Source: a virus
Reading direction: 5' to 3' (one strand)
DNA length: 20,322 nucleotides
Virus record (IMG/VR): IMGVR_UViG_3300046167_000253
Span: 1-20,322 of that record
Each line of letters opens with the position of its first letter. Within the stretch, counting starts at the first letter, position 1. A program made the position numbers and the translations under genes. Below are positions 12,393-19,914 of the stretch, piece after piece. A model generated the notes under the pieces. That model was not told the DNA's origin. It did no database searches and saw only the letters and a program-made list of their open reading frames with translations.

Positions 12393-12802
12393 TCAGCCGT
12401 TTGTGTAATTGCACCGCTCAACTCAAAGGTAGCGCTATAAGTAGCTGTGTCCTCCGTGCCGCCTGATTGCTCAAGGCTAGTGATGAAACCGCTAGCGCTG
12501 TAATTGAAGTCTTCGCCTACAACAGGATTGGCCTTTGCAAACTTTAAAGTTAAAGCTGTGCGATTGTCCAAAGCTGTAAACAAGTCAGAAACGTCATCAT
12601 TTGAAGCGTCGTTGTAATCAATCAAACCGCTAACGCTCATTGATCCTGATTTGACACCGCCGAGCAGCTCACGGAATCCCGCGCTGTCCTTTGTGGTAAT
12701 GTCGATTGTTTCCATGTTGAGAGAAAGCGAGCAATCTGTAGCCGCTGCGATCAGCGTGCCGCCGATGTATACACCCAATTCTGTACCGTTAAAAATGGCC
12801 AT
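12389..12802 (-). CDS. Major tail tube protein (137 aa)
   Basis: Polymerises as rings to form the tail tube. The protein is beta-rich and short, of the TP901-1/Phage_tail_2 type: FNGTELGVYIGGTLIAAATD, the conserved ETIDITTKDSAGFRELLGG, then SMSVSGLIDYND and the C-terminal TYSATFELSGAITQT strand. 'xIDxTTKDSxGxxExLxG' is the diagnostic segment. No extra Ig-like domain is attached, making it a minimal tube protein. It lies one base behind the 55-aa gene and overlaps the chaperone start by ATGA. Highly expected at this location between connectors and tape measure. Confidence 0.88.
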   Translation of the reverse strand: MAIFNGTELGVYIGGTLIAAATDCSLSLNMETIDITTKDSAGFRELLGGVKSGSMSVSGLIDYNDASNDDVSDLFTALDNRTALTLKFAKANPVVGEDFNYSASGFITSLEQSGGTEDTATYSATFELSGAITQTAE

Positions 12803-12803
12803 T

Positions 12804-12971
12804 TTATTCTTCTATTAAATCGTTATTATCTGAGTCCGTTTTTTTCTTTGGGGCGTCGAGGTATCCCTTTGCTTTTAGTTCTGCAGCAAAGTCAGAAGTG
12901 ACTGACGGCGTTGCGCCTTTCTTCCAGTTCTTACCGCGTAGCTTGCACGCCTTTTGAATTGTGACCTTCAT
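12804..12971 (-). CDS. Small basic neck/tail-region protein (55 aa)
   Basis: A short gene filling the gap between the 134-aa gene and the major tail protein; its stop lies immediately before the tail-protein ATG. The first 40 residues (KVTIQKACKLRGKNWKKGA, then PSVTSDFAAELKAKGYLDA) resemble small phage proteins of the format 'V-x-I-x-K-x-x-x-x-x-G-K-x-x-K-x-G-x-T-x-x-V-x-x-x-x-A-x-x-L-x-x-K-G-Y'. The C-terminus switches to acidic (DSDNNDLIEE). I know similar proteins beside tail genes but no function. The conserved spacing and coding character make the gene convincing although it is too short for a length-filtered ORF scan. Confidence 0.7.
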   Translation of the reverse strand: MKVTIQKACKLRGKNWKKGATPSVTSDFAAELKAKGYLDAPKKKTDSDNNDLIEE

Positions 12972-12980
12972 GCCTGCAAG

Positions 12981-13385
12981 TTAATCAATTTCAGGTTGAT
13001 CAGGAAACCACCCGTTTTCCTCCATGTACTCCTGTGTTCGGATCGTTGTATCGCTGGGCACGATATGCCCGAAAGGAAACTTTTGATTGACTTGCACGTA
13101 ACTGCTCAGGCTGTACCGCTCATCATTCGACAGCTCAGGAAAGCAAGCCACAAGGCGTTCGAGGTTTGCGGCAGGGTGAACGTTGATGAGGTAATCTGTG
13201 TCCACTTGCAAAGCGTTCTGTACTCCGTCAGGGTGTACGATAATCCCAAACACGGTCGAGGCCGCTTCGCCTTCCGCCTGTATCAAAACGGGGCGGGAGA
13301 TGTTGTATAGTTCGCGCGTGATTTGGTACGCTCTGCGCTCGCTTGTCTGCGTGTCCGTTGGTAGGACTATGATATAACCGTTCAT
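12981..13385 (-). CDS. Hypothetical neck/tail protein (134 aa)
   Basis: No family recognised. It follows the tail-completion/adhesin gene with a TAATG overlap. The protein is soluble and beta-rich at the start (NGYIIVLPTDTQTSERRAYQ), with a central segment DYLINVHPAANLERLVACFP and a C-terminal region rich in aromatic and acidic residues (TQEYMEENGWFPDQPE). The repeated 'I-x-x-HP' pattern (IIVHPDGV, LINVHPAAN) is the most noticeable feature. It is placed between the tail terminator and tail tube genes, so it is probably structural or a tail-assembly factor; it might also be a partner of the adhesin domains of the upstream gene. Confidence 0.6.
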   Translation of the reverse strand: MNGYIIVLPTDTQTSERRAYQITRELYNISRPVLIQAEGEAASTVFGIIVHPDGVQNALQVDTDYLINVHPAANLERLVACFPELSNDERYSLSSYVQVNQKFPFGHIVPSDTTIRTQEYMEENGWFPDQPEID

Positions 13386-16237
13386 TAGAATATGTCGTAA
13401 AAGGTATTGATGTTGCTTTCGATGTTCGTGCGGTTTCCTGCGCTGTCTTGGTCAACGGTGTAAAAAATTGCCTCTTGTATTTTGGCATGAATTTCTACAT
13501 TTGCTGTACCATCGACGACCGCCCCAATATCAACACTAGAACTTGACATTGCCGTTGGAGTGTTTGCCTGTGTTCCTTGGCTGCTGCCATTCATAAAGCT
13601 TTCCAGATTGGATGAGCTGACCACGTTAAACGTGAGGTTTTGGTTGAGCATACTCGAGTTCGTGTAGGATAAAGTATTAACCACGGTGTTCTGCTCCCTT
13701 CTGAATATTACGTTGCTTCTGTTGCTTGTTCCGTACATGAATCGCAAATCATTATCCTTTGTTGCTCCATCGCCTAACCTGAAGACCGTTGGGTCGTAAG
13801 TTCCGTGGCTTACATTATCAACAGAACAAACGACAATCATCGTGCTGTTAGTGTGGCTTATGCTTGCAGAAGAATGTAAGCTATTCGGGTCGCCATTAAA
13901 ATAAGCAGCGGGCTTCCCGTTCTCCAATATTACCCCGTTCGTACCGTCATAAATTTTTGGCATTTGCGAGGTAGTGGATTGCGTTGCATCGTTTGAGCCT
14001 GCTTGATCGTACCAAGTCCTGATGAATCCGTTGTTACTTCCACAGTGGTCAGCCAGTGCAACCGTATCGAGTTCACCGAATACGTTGAATCCTATATCAG
14101 CGTAGCTTGATCCGTTGTAAACCTCTACCGCGTCACCCGTGTAAGCTGTGCGAAGTTTCCGCAAAGAGTACGCCGCCTCTGCTCCTGAATACGTGTCGAG
14201 GAGTGGCGTGTTTTGGGTGTAATAGGCTCCTATGTTTTCTTCGATACTTATGGTATCGCTTGCAGACTTTACCGCAGAATAAATTATTGCTTCTTGAATG
14301 TGGTTTTTACCAGCGTTCGCTGGTGAGTCGTTTGTATTTCTCGAATTTATCTTGAATAAAGGTGAAGTTTGTGAGGCAAACGATTCTCCTCTTACCAAAA
14401 TTCTCTGAAAAAAGTCTCCCGTTTTATACGTACCTGTATAAGAATTATTATCTACAAAGGGAGTAAATGAAGAATACGTACCGCCCGAACGCAAAGCTGG
14501 GCTGTTGTCTGTGTCAAAATTGAAAATCCATTGACTGTTTCCATTATTAGGGTTAATAACAGAGAAAAAAGTTGCTGTTTGACTTGATAAAAGCCCCGCG
14601 TAAAGAGTTTCACCAAAAAAATGCAAAGCAGCTCTGTTTTCTTGTTTTACGATTGAACCGCTTGTATAAATATCAGGCTCTGCAGATGCCGTGCTTTGGG
14701 TCGCGTCGTTGCCGTTTCCGCTTTGGTCCTTCCATTCGCTGACCGTGCACGTTGTGCCTGTGCAGAAAGTCGTGATTGCGCTCTCGTCGATGTTGCCTGA
14801 ACCGTCAAAGCCGATCGTTGTGGTCGTGCTGTCTGATGCCCTACGAATTACCATGCACTCCGTAACGTTGCCGTTCAGCCTTCGCGTACTGTATGCCGCC
14901 TCTGCTCCGCTTCCGTAGGTTTCATTTAACAAGCCAACAAATGAAGGGGCTGCATCTTCCTCCTCCCACGACTGCACCAAGGTAAACGGTGGCACGCCAT
15001 ACGTTGCGCCGTCCTCGAATGCGTCAAACACTGCGACCGTATCCGCGTACGCTGTATCGTCTGCAAAGGTGTGAATTAAAGTATAGTCACCTATCACATC
15101 GTCGCCACTGATAAAGCCCGTTTTGTGGTAAATCTTTCGTTGGATAACCTTGCCCGCTGCTGGTGTGTCTGGAGATGGATCAATGAAAATGCCGTCGCCT
15201 TCTGACTTTACAGAATATCCGCGCTCGGCGTATATCGTTGGCATTTGTAAACCCGTTTCAACCTCATCTTCAAAACGGTTGGTGTAGCTAACCTGTGATT
15301 TGAATGCGCCCGCTGTAGCGTCGTATATGAGCGCCTGATTACCTTCGGGCGTGCCTACTATGCTCACGTCGCTCAGGTCGTTTAAGTCCGTAGGTACGGC
15401 GCTAGTATCGGCCTTTGCATTTAGTGCCGTTTGTGTTGCTGTGCTTACTGGCTTATCTGCGTCGCTTGTATTGTCTACGTTGCTAAAGTCGGCACTGTTC
15501 GCCTTGGCGTTTAGCTCGGTTTGGGTGGCCGTGCTTACGGGTTTATCTACGTCGCTCGTATTGTCAACGTTGCCTAGTCCAATCTGTGATTTTTGCAGCG
15601 TGTCGTTTGTCCATATATCACCGTCGTAAAATAGCACGTTGCCATCCTCTGGACCGCCCTGCTCAAATTGCACATCATCCAACTGCCCTAACTCAGTCAC
15701 GCCGCCCGTGCCATCTGCTGGCTGCCATTCCTGTGCGGCTGCATCGTAGGCAATGACTTGGCCATCGGTTACGCCTGTGGTGTCAACGTCATACAGATCG
15801 CCAAGCTTTGCGCCCGTGACTGGTGTGCCCTGTGCAATCTCTACATCGTCGCGCTTAATCCGAAAAGTAAAAGTTAGCACCTGAGCAAAGCGGCGCGGTG
15901 CGTCAATCGTATCAATGTCAACGTCATTGAATTGGATGCTCTCCACGTTCACGCCGTTGTATGTGCCGCTCACGCGATCCAGTGCGCCGCGTACCTTGCT
16001 GCCTAGATCAGCGGCAAGGGCATAGCTGTCAGCATAACACAGGAATTCAAAGCGTACCTCATCCAACGTACTCGGCCCGTCGTGCGTGTCTTCAGGCGCT
16101 ACGCTCAACAGTTGGTAAACGATGAACGGCGTCGCTGTCTCCTGCTCGGCTACCTCTGGAAATACGTTAACGCCAACGATATCCGTGACGTCTGTGTTTT
16201 GCGTTAATATTACATACGCGGCTATTCCTGCATTCAT
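13385..16237 (-). CDS. Tail completion (DUF3168/gp17-like) protein fused to fibre linker and two adhesin domains (950 aa)
   Basis: Residues 1-135 match DUF3168/gp17-like tail-completion proteins, normally ~130 aa free proteins (NTDVTDIVGVNVFPEVAEQE, RFEFLCYADSYALAADL, LTFTFRIKRDD). Residues 140-320 are a tail-fibre linker with LDDVQ/LSDVS units and a 30-residue repeat containing DKPVSTATQT at 223 and 253. Residues 444-675 and 682-950 are two divergent copies of a LamG/arabinofuranosidase-like beta domain: both begin GAEAAYS, contain W(K/Y)DQ(S/A)G and NDATQST, and close with IQEAI(I/F)Y. Such domains bind or act on glycans. The gene has the normal connector position, so the fusion would hang adhesins on the neck. 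Domain calls are confident; the neck-fibre role is inference. Confidence 0.8.
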   Translation of the reverse strand: MNAGIAAYVILTQNTDVTDIVGVNVFPEVAEQETATPFIVYQLLSVAPEDTHDGPSTLDEVRFEFLCYADSYALAADLGSKVRGALDRVSGTYNGVNVESIQFNDVDIDTIDAPRRFAQVLTFTFRIKRDDVEIAQGTPVTGAKLGDLYDVDTTGVTDGQVIAYDAAAQEWQPADGTGGVTELGQLDDVQFEQGGPEDGNVLFYDGDIWTNDTLQKSQIGLGNVDNTSDVDKPVSTATQTELNAKANSADFSNVDNTSDADKPVSTATQTALNAKADTSAVPTDLNDLSDVSIVGTPEGNQALIYDATAGAFKSQVSYTNRFEDEVETGLQMPTIYAERGYSVKSEGDGIFIDPSPDTPAAGKVIQRKIYHKTGFISGDDVIGDYTLIHTFADDTAYADTVAVFDAFEDGATYGVPPFTLVQSWEEEDAAPSFVGLLNETYGSGAEAAYSTRRLNGNVTECMVIRRASDSTTTTIGFDGSGNIDESAITTFCTGTTCTVSEWKDQSGNGNDATQSTASAEPDIYTSGSIVKQENRAALHFFGETLYAGLLSSQTATFFSVINPNNGNSQWIFNFDTDNSPALRSGGTYSSFTPFVDNNSYTGTYKTGDFFQRILVRGESFASQTSPLFKINSRNTNDSPANAGKNHIQEAIIYSAVKSASDTISIEENIGAYYTQNTPLLDTYSGAEAAYSLRKLRTAYTGDAVEVYNGSSYADIGFNVFGELDTVALADHCGSNNGFIRTWYDQAGSNDATQSTTSQMPKIYDGTNGVILENGKPAAYFNGDPNSLHSSASISHTNSTMIVVCSVDNVSHGTYDPTVFRLGDGATKDNDLRFMYGTSNRSNVIFRREQNTVVNTLSYTNSSMLNQNLTFNVVSSSNLESFMNGSSQGTQANTPTAMSSSSVDIGAVVDGTANVEIHAKIQEAIFYTVDQDSAGNRTNIESNINTFYDIF
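15410..15571 (-). repeat. Two 90-bp-spaced tail-fibre linker repeats
   Basis: Two in-frame copies (15571-15500 and 15481-15410) of a 24-residue unit, each containing NVDNTSD and DKPVSTATQT, spaced 30 codons apart. Protein is almost identical but many third positions differ, so the repeat is old and maintained at the protein level, unlike the iterons at 2454-2560. Confidence 0.8.
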
Positions 16238-16761
16238 TTCTTTTGCTTTTTTGCTTTCTCTCTCGCGGCCTTTCTTATCTGAAAATCATATTTCTTTTTC
16301 ATAGCCGTTAACGCAGCGCCTCGCGTGTTTGCTATTGATCGCGCAAATAAACCCTTTTGTTTGTTGCCTCCAAACTTTTGATCACCGCCCTCGACTATGT
16401 TGGCAAACCATCCATCGGCGTCTTTCGGTGCACGCCTACCTACACGCGGCCCAACCCAAAATGTACTAAAACGCTTGTCAATCTGCCAAACCTTTATCGA
16501 TCGGCGCAGCGTACCCGTTTTAATATCTAACGCCTTGCCCTTGCCCCTGCGTATTCGGATTACCTCGCGAGCGTCCTGTATGTTCCCTATCATCTCATCT
16601 TTGTACAGCTTACCCACCGCGCGATGTATCCGCGCCTGTACTTTTGGATCGCTGACCTGTTTGCGCAGCTGCTCGAATTGTTTCATCAGCGGCTTTATGT
16701 CTGCGCCGATTCCTTCAAAGCCTACCTTGCCACCTTTCTGCTCAAGTGATCCCTGTGCCAT
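16234..16761 (-). CDS. HK97 gp10-like head-tail connector (175 aa)
   Basis: A basic protein of the HK97-gp10/DUF family (head-tail or neck protein). Residues 20-110 carry the recognisable body: QFEQLRKQVSDPKVQARIHR, then IKTGTLRRSIKVW and a TFWVGPRVGRRAPKDADGWF segment, the family's 'TGxLRxSI' and 'VGP' signatures. The C-terminus is an extended Lys-rich helix (IRKAAREKAKKQKK). Its order between the joining protein and the DUF3168 gene is that of the HK97-type connector cassette. Overlaps the next gene by ATGA. Confidence 0.82.
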   Translation of the reverse strand: MAQGSLEQKGGKVGFEGIGADIKPLMKQFEQLRKQVSDPKVQARIHRAVGKLYKDEMIGNIQDAREVIRIRRGKGKALDIKTGTLRRSIKVWQIDKRFSTFWVGPRVGRRAPKDADGWFANIVEGGDQKFGGNKQKGLFARSIANTRGAALTAMKKKYDFQIRKAAREKAKKQKK

Positions 16762-17092
16762 GTGTTCCAGTTATTTCGCACAATAAGATAAGCTGATCAT
16801 TACGCCCAACTTCCTCAATGCCTTGTATGGTGTACGTGTTGCTATTGTATATAACGCGATCCGCTGGATTGATTGCCCGCGTGTCCGTGCTGCTGCGGAT
16901 CTTAAACCGTAGCCGCTGCACTGGTGTATCCTGATCGCCTGTGATCTTCTCGGCCATGCCTTCGCCTGCCTTCATCAGTTCAGCCCAAACCGTGACCAGC
17001 GTGGACCATGACGGCACGCGCTCGCCGTACGCGTTGGCGCTGGTGGTGTAGCTCTGAACCTCTATTCGTCTATCGCTCTGTCCTATCCTCAT
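16742..17092 (-). CDS. Phage head-tail joining / adaptor protein (116 aa)
   Basis: A small beta-barrel stopper of the Phage_H_T_join (SPP1 gp16-like) family, which closes the portal channel after packaging and links head to tail. Signature parts: IGQSDRRIEVQSYTTSANAY at the start, SWSTLVTVWAELMKAGEG, then RFKIRSSTDTRAINPADRVI and NTYTIQGIEEVGRNDQLILL. Length is normal for the family. Start overlaps the gp6-like stop by ATGA; end overlaps gp10-like by 20 nt. Confidence 0.88.
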   Translation of the reverse strand: MRIGQSDRRIEVQSYTTSANAYGERVPSWSTLVTVWAELMKAGEGMAEKITGDQDTPVQRLRFKIRSSTDTRAINPADRVIYNSNTYTIQGIEEVGRNDQLILLCEITGTHGTGIT

Positions 17093-17655
17093 ACTGATGT
17101 GATAACGCGGTAAGGGTTAAGTATAGCATACAGGCCAAGCGGTAACTTTGTGGCGATTGTACCCGTTACAACTGGCTGGCGCTGCTCGTATAGGTGCGCC
17201 ACCATCCAACGGATAGCGGTAAGAAAAGGCTTTGGTATATCGGCCTCGGCATATCCTACATTCATGTTAACCTGCACCGCGTTGAATGTGTCGTCATATA
17301 GATCGGGCACGCTGTCGAATGTGATCCGTGCGGCCTTGGTTTTTATGTCGGCCCACCACTTCGCAGCGGGTAGCGTCTGCGTGCTGTTCGCCGTGTCCGT
17401 GTACTGCACCGAGGTAATGGAGTTGACTGGACCGATCGGCAGGCGCACGTTATAAAAAAAGTCTATGTATCCAACGGCGTCAACATCACCGAGGCGCGTG
17501 TTACAATAGTCCTCAACCCACGCAATGGCTGCATCTCGATAGGCTTCTATTAGTGTATCCTCGTCTGTGTGATCAACTCTGAGATGCTCTTTGAGTTGTG
17601 CCACGGTTATAATGCTGTCAAGGTCGGGCGTGCCTGTTATTTCTACGGTCATCAT
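17089..17655 (-). CDS. gp6-like head-tail connector (188 aa)
   Basis: HK97 gp6/SPP1 gp15-type adaptor that binds the portal ring. After a short lead the family signature appears: VAQLKEHLRVDHTDEDTLIE, AYRDAAIAWVEDYCNTRL; the C-terminus has the helical LTAIRWMVAHLYEQRQPVV typical of the family. The frame is open to an ATG at 17709, but that extension encodes the terminator hairpin between capsid gene and this one, so the start is taken at the double ATG 17655/17652. Length is then ordinary for these adaptors. Being the first gene after the terminator, its expression depends on read-through or on a promoter I cannot identify. Confidence 0.85.
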   Translation of the reverse strand: MMTVEITGTPDLDSIITVAQLKEHLRVDHTDEDTLIEAYRDAAIAWVEDYCNTRLGDVDAVGYIDFFYNVRLPIGPVNSITSVQYTDTANSTQTLPAAKWWADIKTKAARITFDSVPDLYDDTFNAVQVNMNVGYAEADIPKPFLTAIRWMVAHLYEQRQPVVTGTIATKLPLGLYAILNPYRVITSV

Positions 17656-17672
17656 GTCGCTAAAATACGGAC

Positions 17673-17702
17673 AAAAAAAAGAGGGGCCGAAGCCCCCCTT
17701 TC
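17673..17702 (-). terminator. Intrinsic terminator after the capsid gene
   Basis: Minus strand GGGGGGC (17698-17692) pairs with GCCCCTC (17687-17681) around a UUCG loop, with one G-U wobble, extended by three A-U pairs and followed by eight T in all (17680-17673). It begins 23 bases behind the capsid stop. It probably lowers transcription of the connector and tail genes relative to the capsid. Confidence 0.85.
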
Positions 17703-17724
17703 CAATCAAACAAACCCAACCAAA

Positions 17725-19914
17725 TTAAGCATTCAAGTGCTTCGCAATAGACAAAGCTTTAGGCTGTCGCAAATCGAAGTCAAAGAATCGGTTCACGTGC
17801 AAAGCAATCTGTGCAGTGCCTGCGTCGCTGTACGGGTCAACTAGCAAATCAATGCCACCGAAGTAAGCCAAAATTCCGCCCTGTTGGAAGTTACCAAAGC
17901 AAAGAGCGCCCTCGGCTGCTGTTGTTCCGTCCTCTAAAAATCCGTTAGCGAGGTATGGCGTAGCAACGGCGTTGTACATATTAAAGCGGCCATTATCCCA
18001 AAGCGGGTTAACGTTAGTAACCTGCGCCAATGCCTTCGAAAGGCCGTAAGCGCCTGCGCTCATAACGTATGAAGCGCCTGCAAGGTTTGCCCCTTGTGCA
18101 AGTGCATCCGTTTCCATCTTGTTGACCATTGCAGCAGTCAAAGCGCCATCAGCAACATTCGACTGGTTTACTGTAGTCGATGCCATAATAGCGGCAAAGG
18201 CTGTTGTATCTACGTAGGCGTTCATCGCCGCGGCCAACTCGTTAGCAATCAAAGCATCTACCTCTGCACCGCCCTGCAAAATCAATTGCTTGCTGTACTT
18301 GGTGTTAGCTGCTACACGCTGCGGTGACAAAGTAACGTCATCCATTTCCATGGTTGAAGCTGCATCGGCTGAAACTTCTGTTTCACCTGTTCCGACTGCT
18401 TTATTGCTTACACGTGGAAACTGCAAGTTGCCTGTGGCGTTACGAATTACTGTCGTGCCGAGTCCTTCCAATACGGTAGGGGCGCGCAGTGCTTCGATTG
18501 CAGCGGGTACAACAGTTGGAACAAATCCTGAACCGTCGCCGCTTCCTGCTTGGAAGTCGTCAGCAGCTCCAGCACGCAAAGCCACTGAAGGAATTGCAAT
18601 TTGTCCAGCCATCTGTAGTCCTTGGCTTCGTGCCTCCTTGCTTGCCTCACTTGCCCACTCTGCTTCTGCACCTTCCAAGTTTCGGCCGTTTGCAACGGCA
18701 GCTACTGCACGGCTCAAGCTGAAAGAACTGTTTACACGCTCAACTTCGCGCTGCTCTGATGCGCCAGCCGTTCCGCTCTGCGCCATTCGTGCCACCATGT
18801 CCTGCTCACGTGTTTTGTGCTTAATCTTAACGTCAAGATCCTGCATCAAGCTGTCAAGCTTATCGCATCGCTCCTGCTCTGCTTCTGTCATAACGCGGCC
18901 TTCACTGTCCGCCTTTTGGCCGATTGCAACAAACTCTTCATAGTTTGCATTGCGCTGGCCTTTCAAATCGTTTAAAGTCATCTTTGTAATGTTTTGCGTA
19001 AAGTTACGCGGTTCTGTTTTTATCGTTTCAGGTTCTGCGCGCTTCTCCTCTACGGGTTCAGCTGCTACCTGTTCATCTTTCAATTCCTCCACTTCCTGCG
19101 CCGCCTCTGCCATGTTTCGCGCGTAGACTGATGCCGTCGGGCTGGCTGGGTATGTAACCGCCGACGTGTCTAATAATTTGCCCACCTTGGTAATTGTTCG
19201 CGTGCTGCGGTCCTCGCTCCACGTATCCGAGTCAATTGTAAAAGCGAACGAGCTTTGTGTAATATCGCCGCGCTTGATAAGCTTGTAAAGATCGCGCCCG
19301 TCCTGCGTGTCGGCAAGTGCTGCACGATACTTCAAGCCTTGGTCGTCTACGCTAAGTTCTAACGTGCCGTTCGTAGTTCGTGCCAATGGTGCGCCTGTGT
19401 GATTGAGTAAAAAACGTACGTCATCCTGCATGACGTCATCGAACGCGCCACGGGCTACGGTTTCTTTGAAGTATCCTAAATCATACTCTACATCAAAATT
19501 GCTCGCGTAGCCTTCGACTACCAAAGCATCATCGCCAGCGGCCCGCACTTCTGCCGTGCGCAGTTCTACGCTGTCGCCGTATTGGTTGCGCAGTTCTTCC
19601 GTGCGCTTGTCTTCTTCTTCTTTCATTGCTTTAACTTTTGATTCACTCCAATTCAAAGCGGTATCACCGCCCCAAAGTAAATAACTAATTGTGCCGCACG
19701 CTTCTGTATCGTCGGGCTTGTAATATGTTCGGGCGCGGCTAAGGAAGCTGTACATCCTTTTGGTGCGTGCCTCGCTGATTGCTTCTTTGTTTGATAAGAT
19801 CCGCGCGGTCTCTTTGCCTACCGCCGTCGCGCATTTTCCGCCTACCTCTTCATTGAGACGCAGGCCGCGCTTCGCGTTGTTTGTCATCGCCTCGGGGTAC
19901 TTACTAAACGCCAT
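17725..19914 (-). CDS. Prohead protease - HK97-fold major capsid protein fusion (729 aa)
   Basis: Three parts in one chain. Residues 1-95 carry a domain with the motif GTISYLLWGGDTALNWS, known to me from other phage morphogenesis proteins. Residues ~118-265 are an S78/HK97-type prohead protease: VEGYASNFDVEYD, catalytic His172 in FLLNHTGAPLA, the Ser221/Ser222 of TQSSFAF, and AVTYPASP. An acidic linker (268-300) and coiled-coil delta-like segment (310-375) lead to the capsid (~395-729), with GSGFVPTVVP, VSADAASTMEMDDVTLSPQR and the C-terminal HVNRFFDFDL. Protease and capsid are normally separate genes; fusions occur in some phages. A Met at 312 (18981) could start a free capsid. Overlaps portal by 11 nt. 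Confidence 0.88.
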   Translation of the reverse strand: MAFSKYPEAMTNNAKRGLRLNEEVGGKCATAVGKETARILSNKEAISEARTKRMYSFLSRARTYYKPDDTEACGTISYLLWGGDTALNWSESKVKAMKEEEDKRTEELRNQYGDSVELRTAEVRAAGDDALVVEGYASNFDVEYDLGYFKETVARGAFDDVMQDDVRFLLNHTGAPLARTTNGTLELSVDDQGLKYRAALADTQDGRDLYKLIKRGDITQSSFAFTIDSDTWSEDRSTRTITKVGKLLDTSAVTYPASPTASVYARNMAEAAQEVEELKDEQVAAEPVEEKRAEPETIKTEPRNFTQNITKMTLNDLKGQRNANYEEFVAIGQKADSEGRVMTEAEQERCDKLDSLMQDLDVKIKHKTREQDMVARMAQSGTAGASEQREVERVNSSFSLSRAVAAVANGRNLEGAEAEWASEASKEARSQGLQMAGQIAIPSVALRAGAADDFQAGSGDGSGFVPTVVPAAIEALRAPTVLEGLGTTVIRNATGNLQFPRVSNKAVGTGETEVSADAASTMEMDDVTLSPQRVAANTKYSKQLILQGGAEVDALIANELAAAMNAYVDTTAFAAIMASTTVNQSNVADGALTAAMVNKMETDALAQGANLAGASYVMSAGAYGLSKALAQVTNVNPLWDNGRFNMYNAVATPYLANGFLEDGTTAAEGALCFGNFQQGGILAYFGGIDLLVDPYSDAGTAQIALHVNRFFDFDLRQPKALSIAKHLNA

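Noticed and set aside
13385-16237. Diversity-generating retroelement target in the adhesin gene
   Set aside because: No reverse transcriptase, template repeat or accessory protein is visible, and the two domain copies are old duplicates rather than a template/variable pair.
17655-17680. Promoter for the connector-tail operon just after the terminator
   Set aside because: A TATTTTAG resembles the -7 box with one mismatch, but no TTG/TTTG lies at the right distance; the only TTTG is four bases away.
17655-17709. Longer start for the gp6-like connector (206 aa)
   Set aside because: The added residues are encoded by the terminator hairpin and its U-tract and do not resemble the family's N-terminus.
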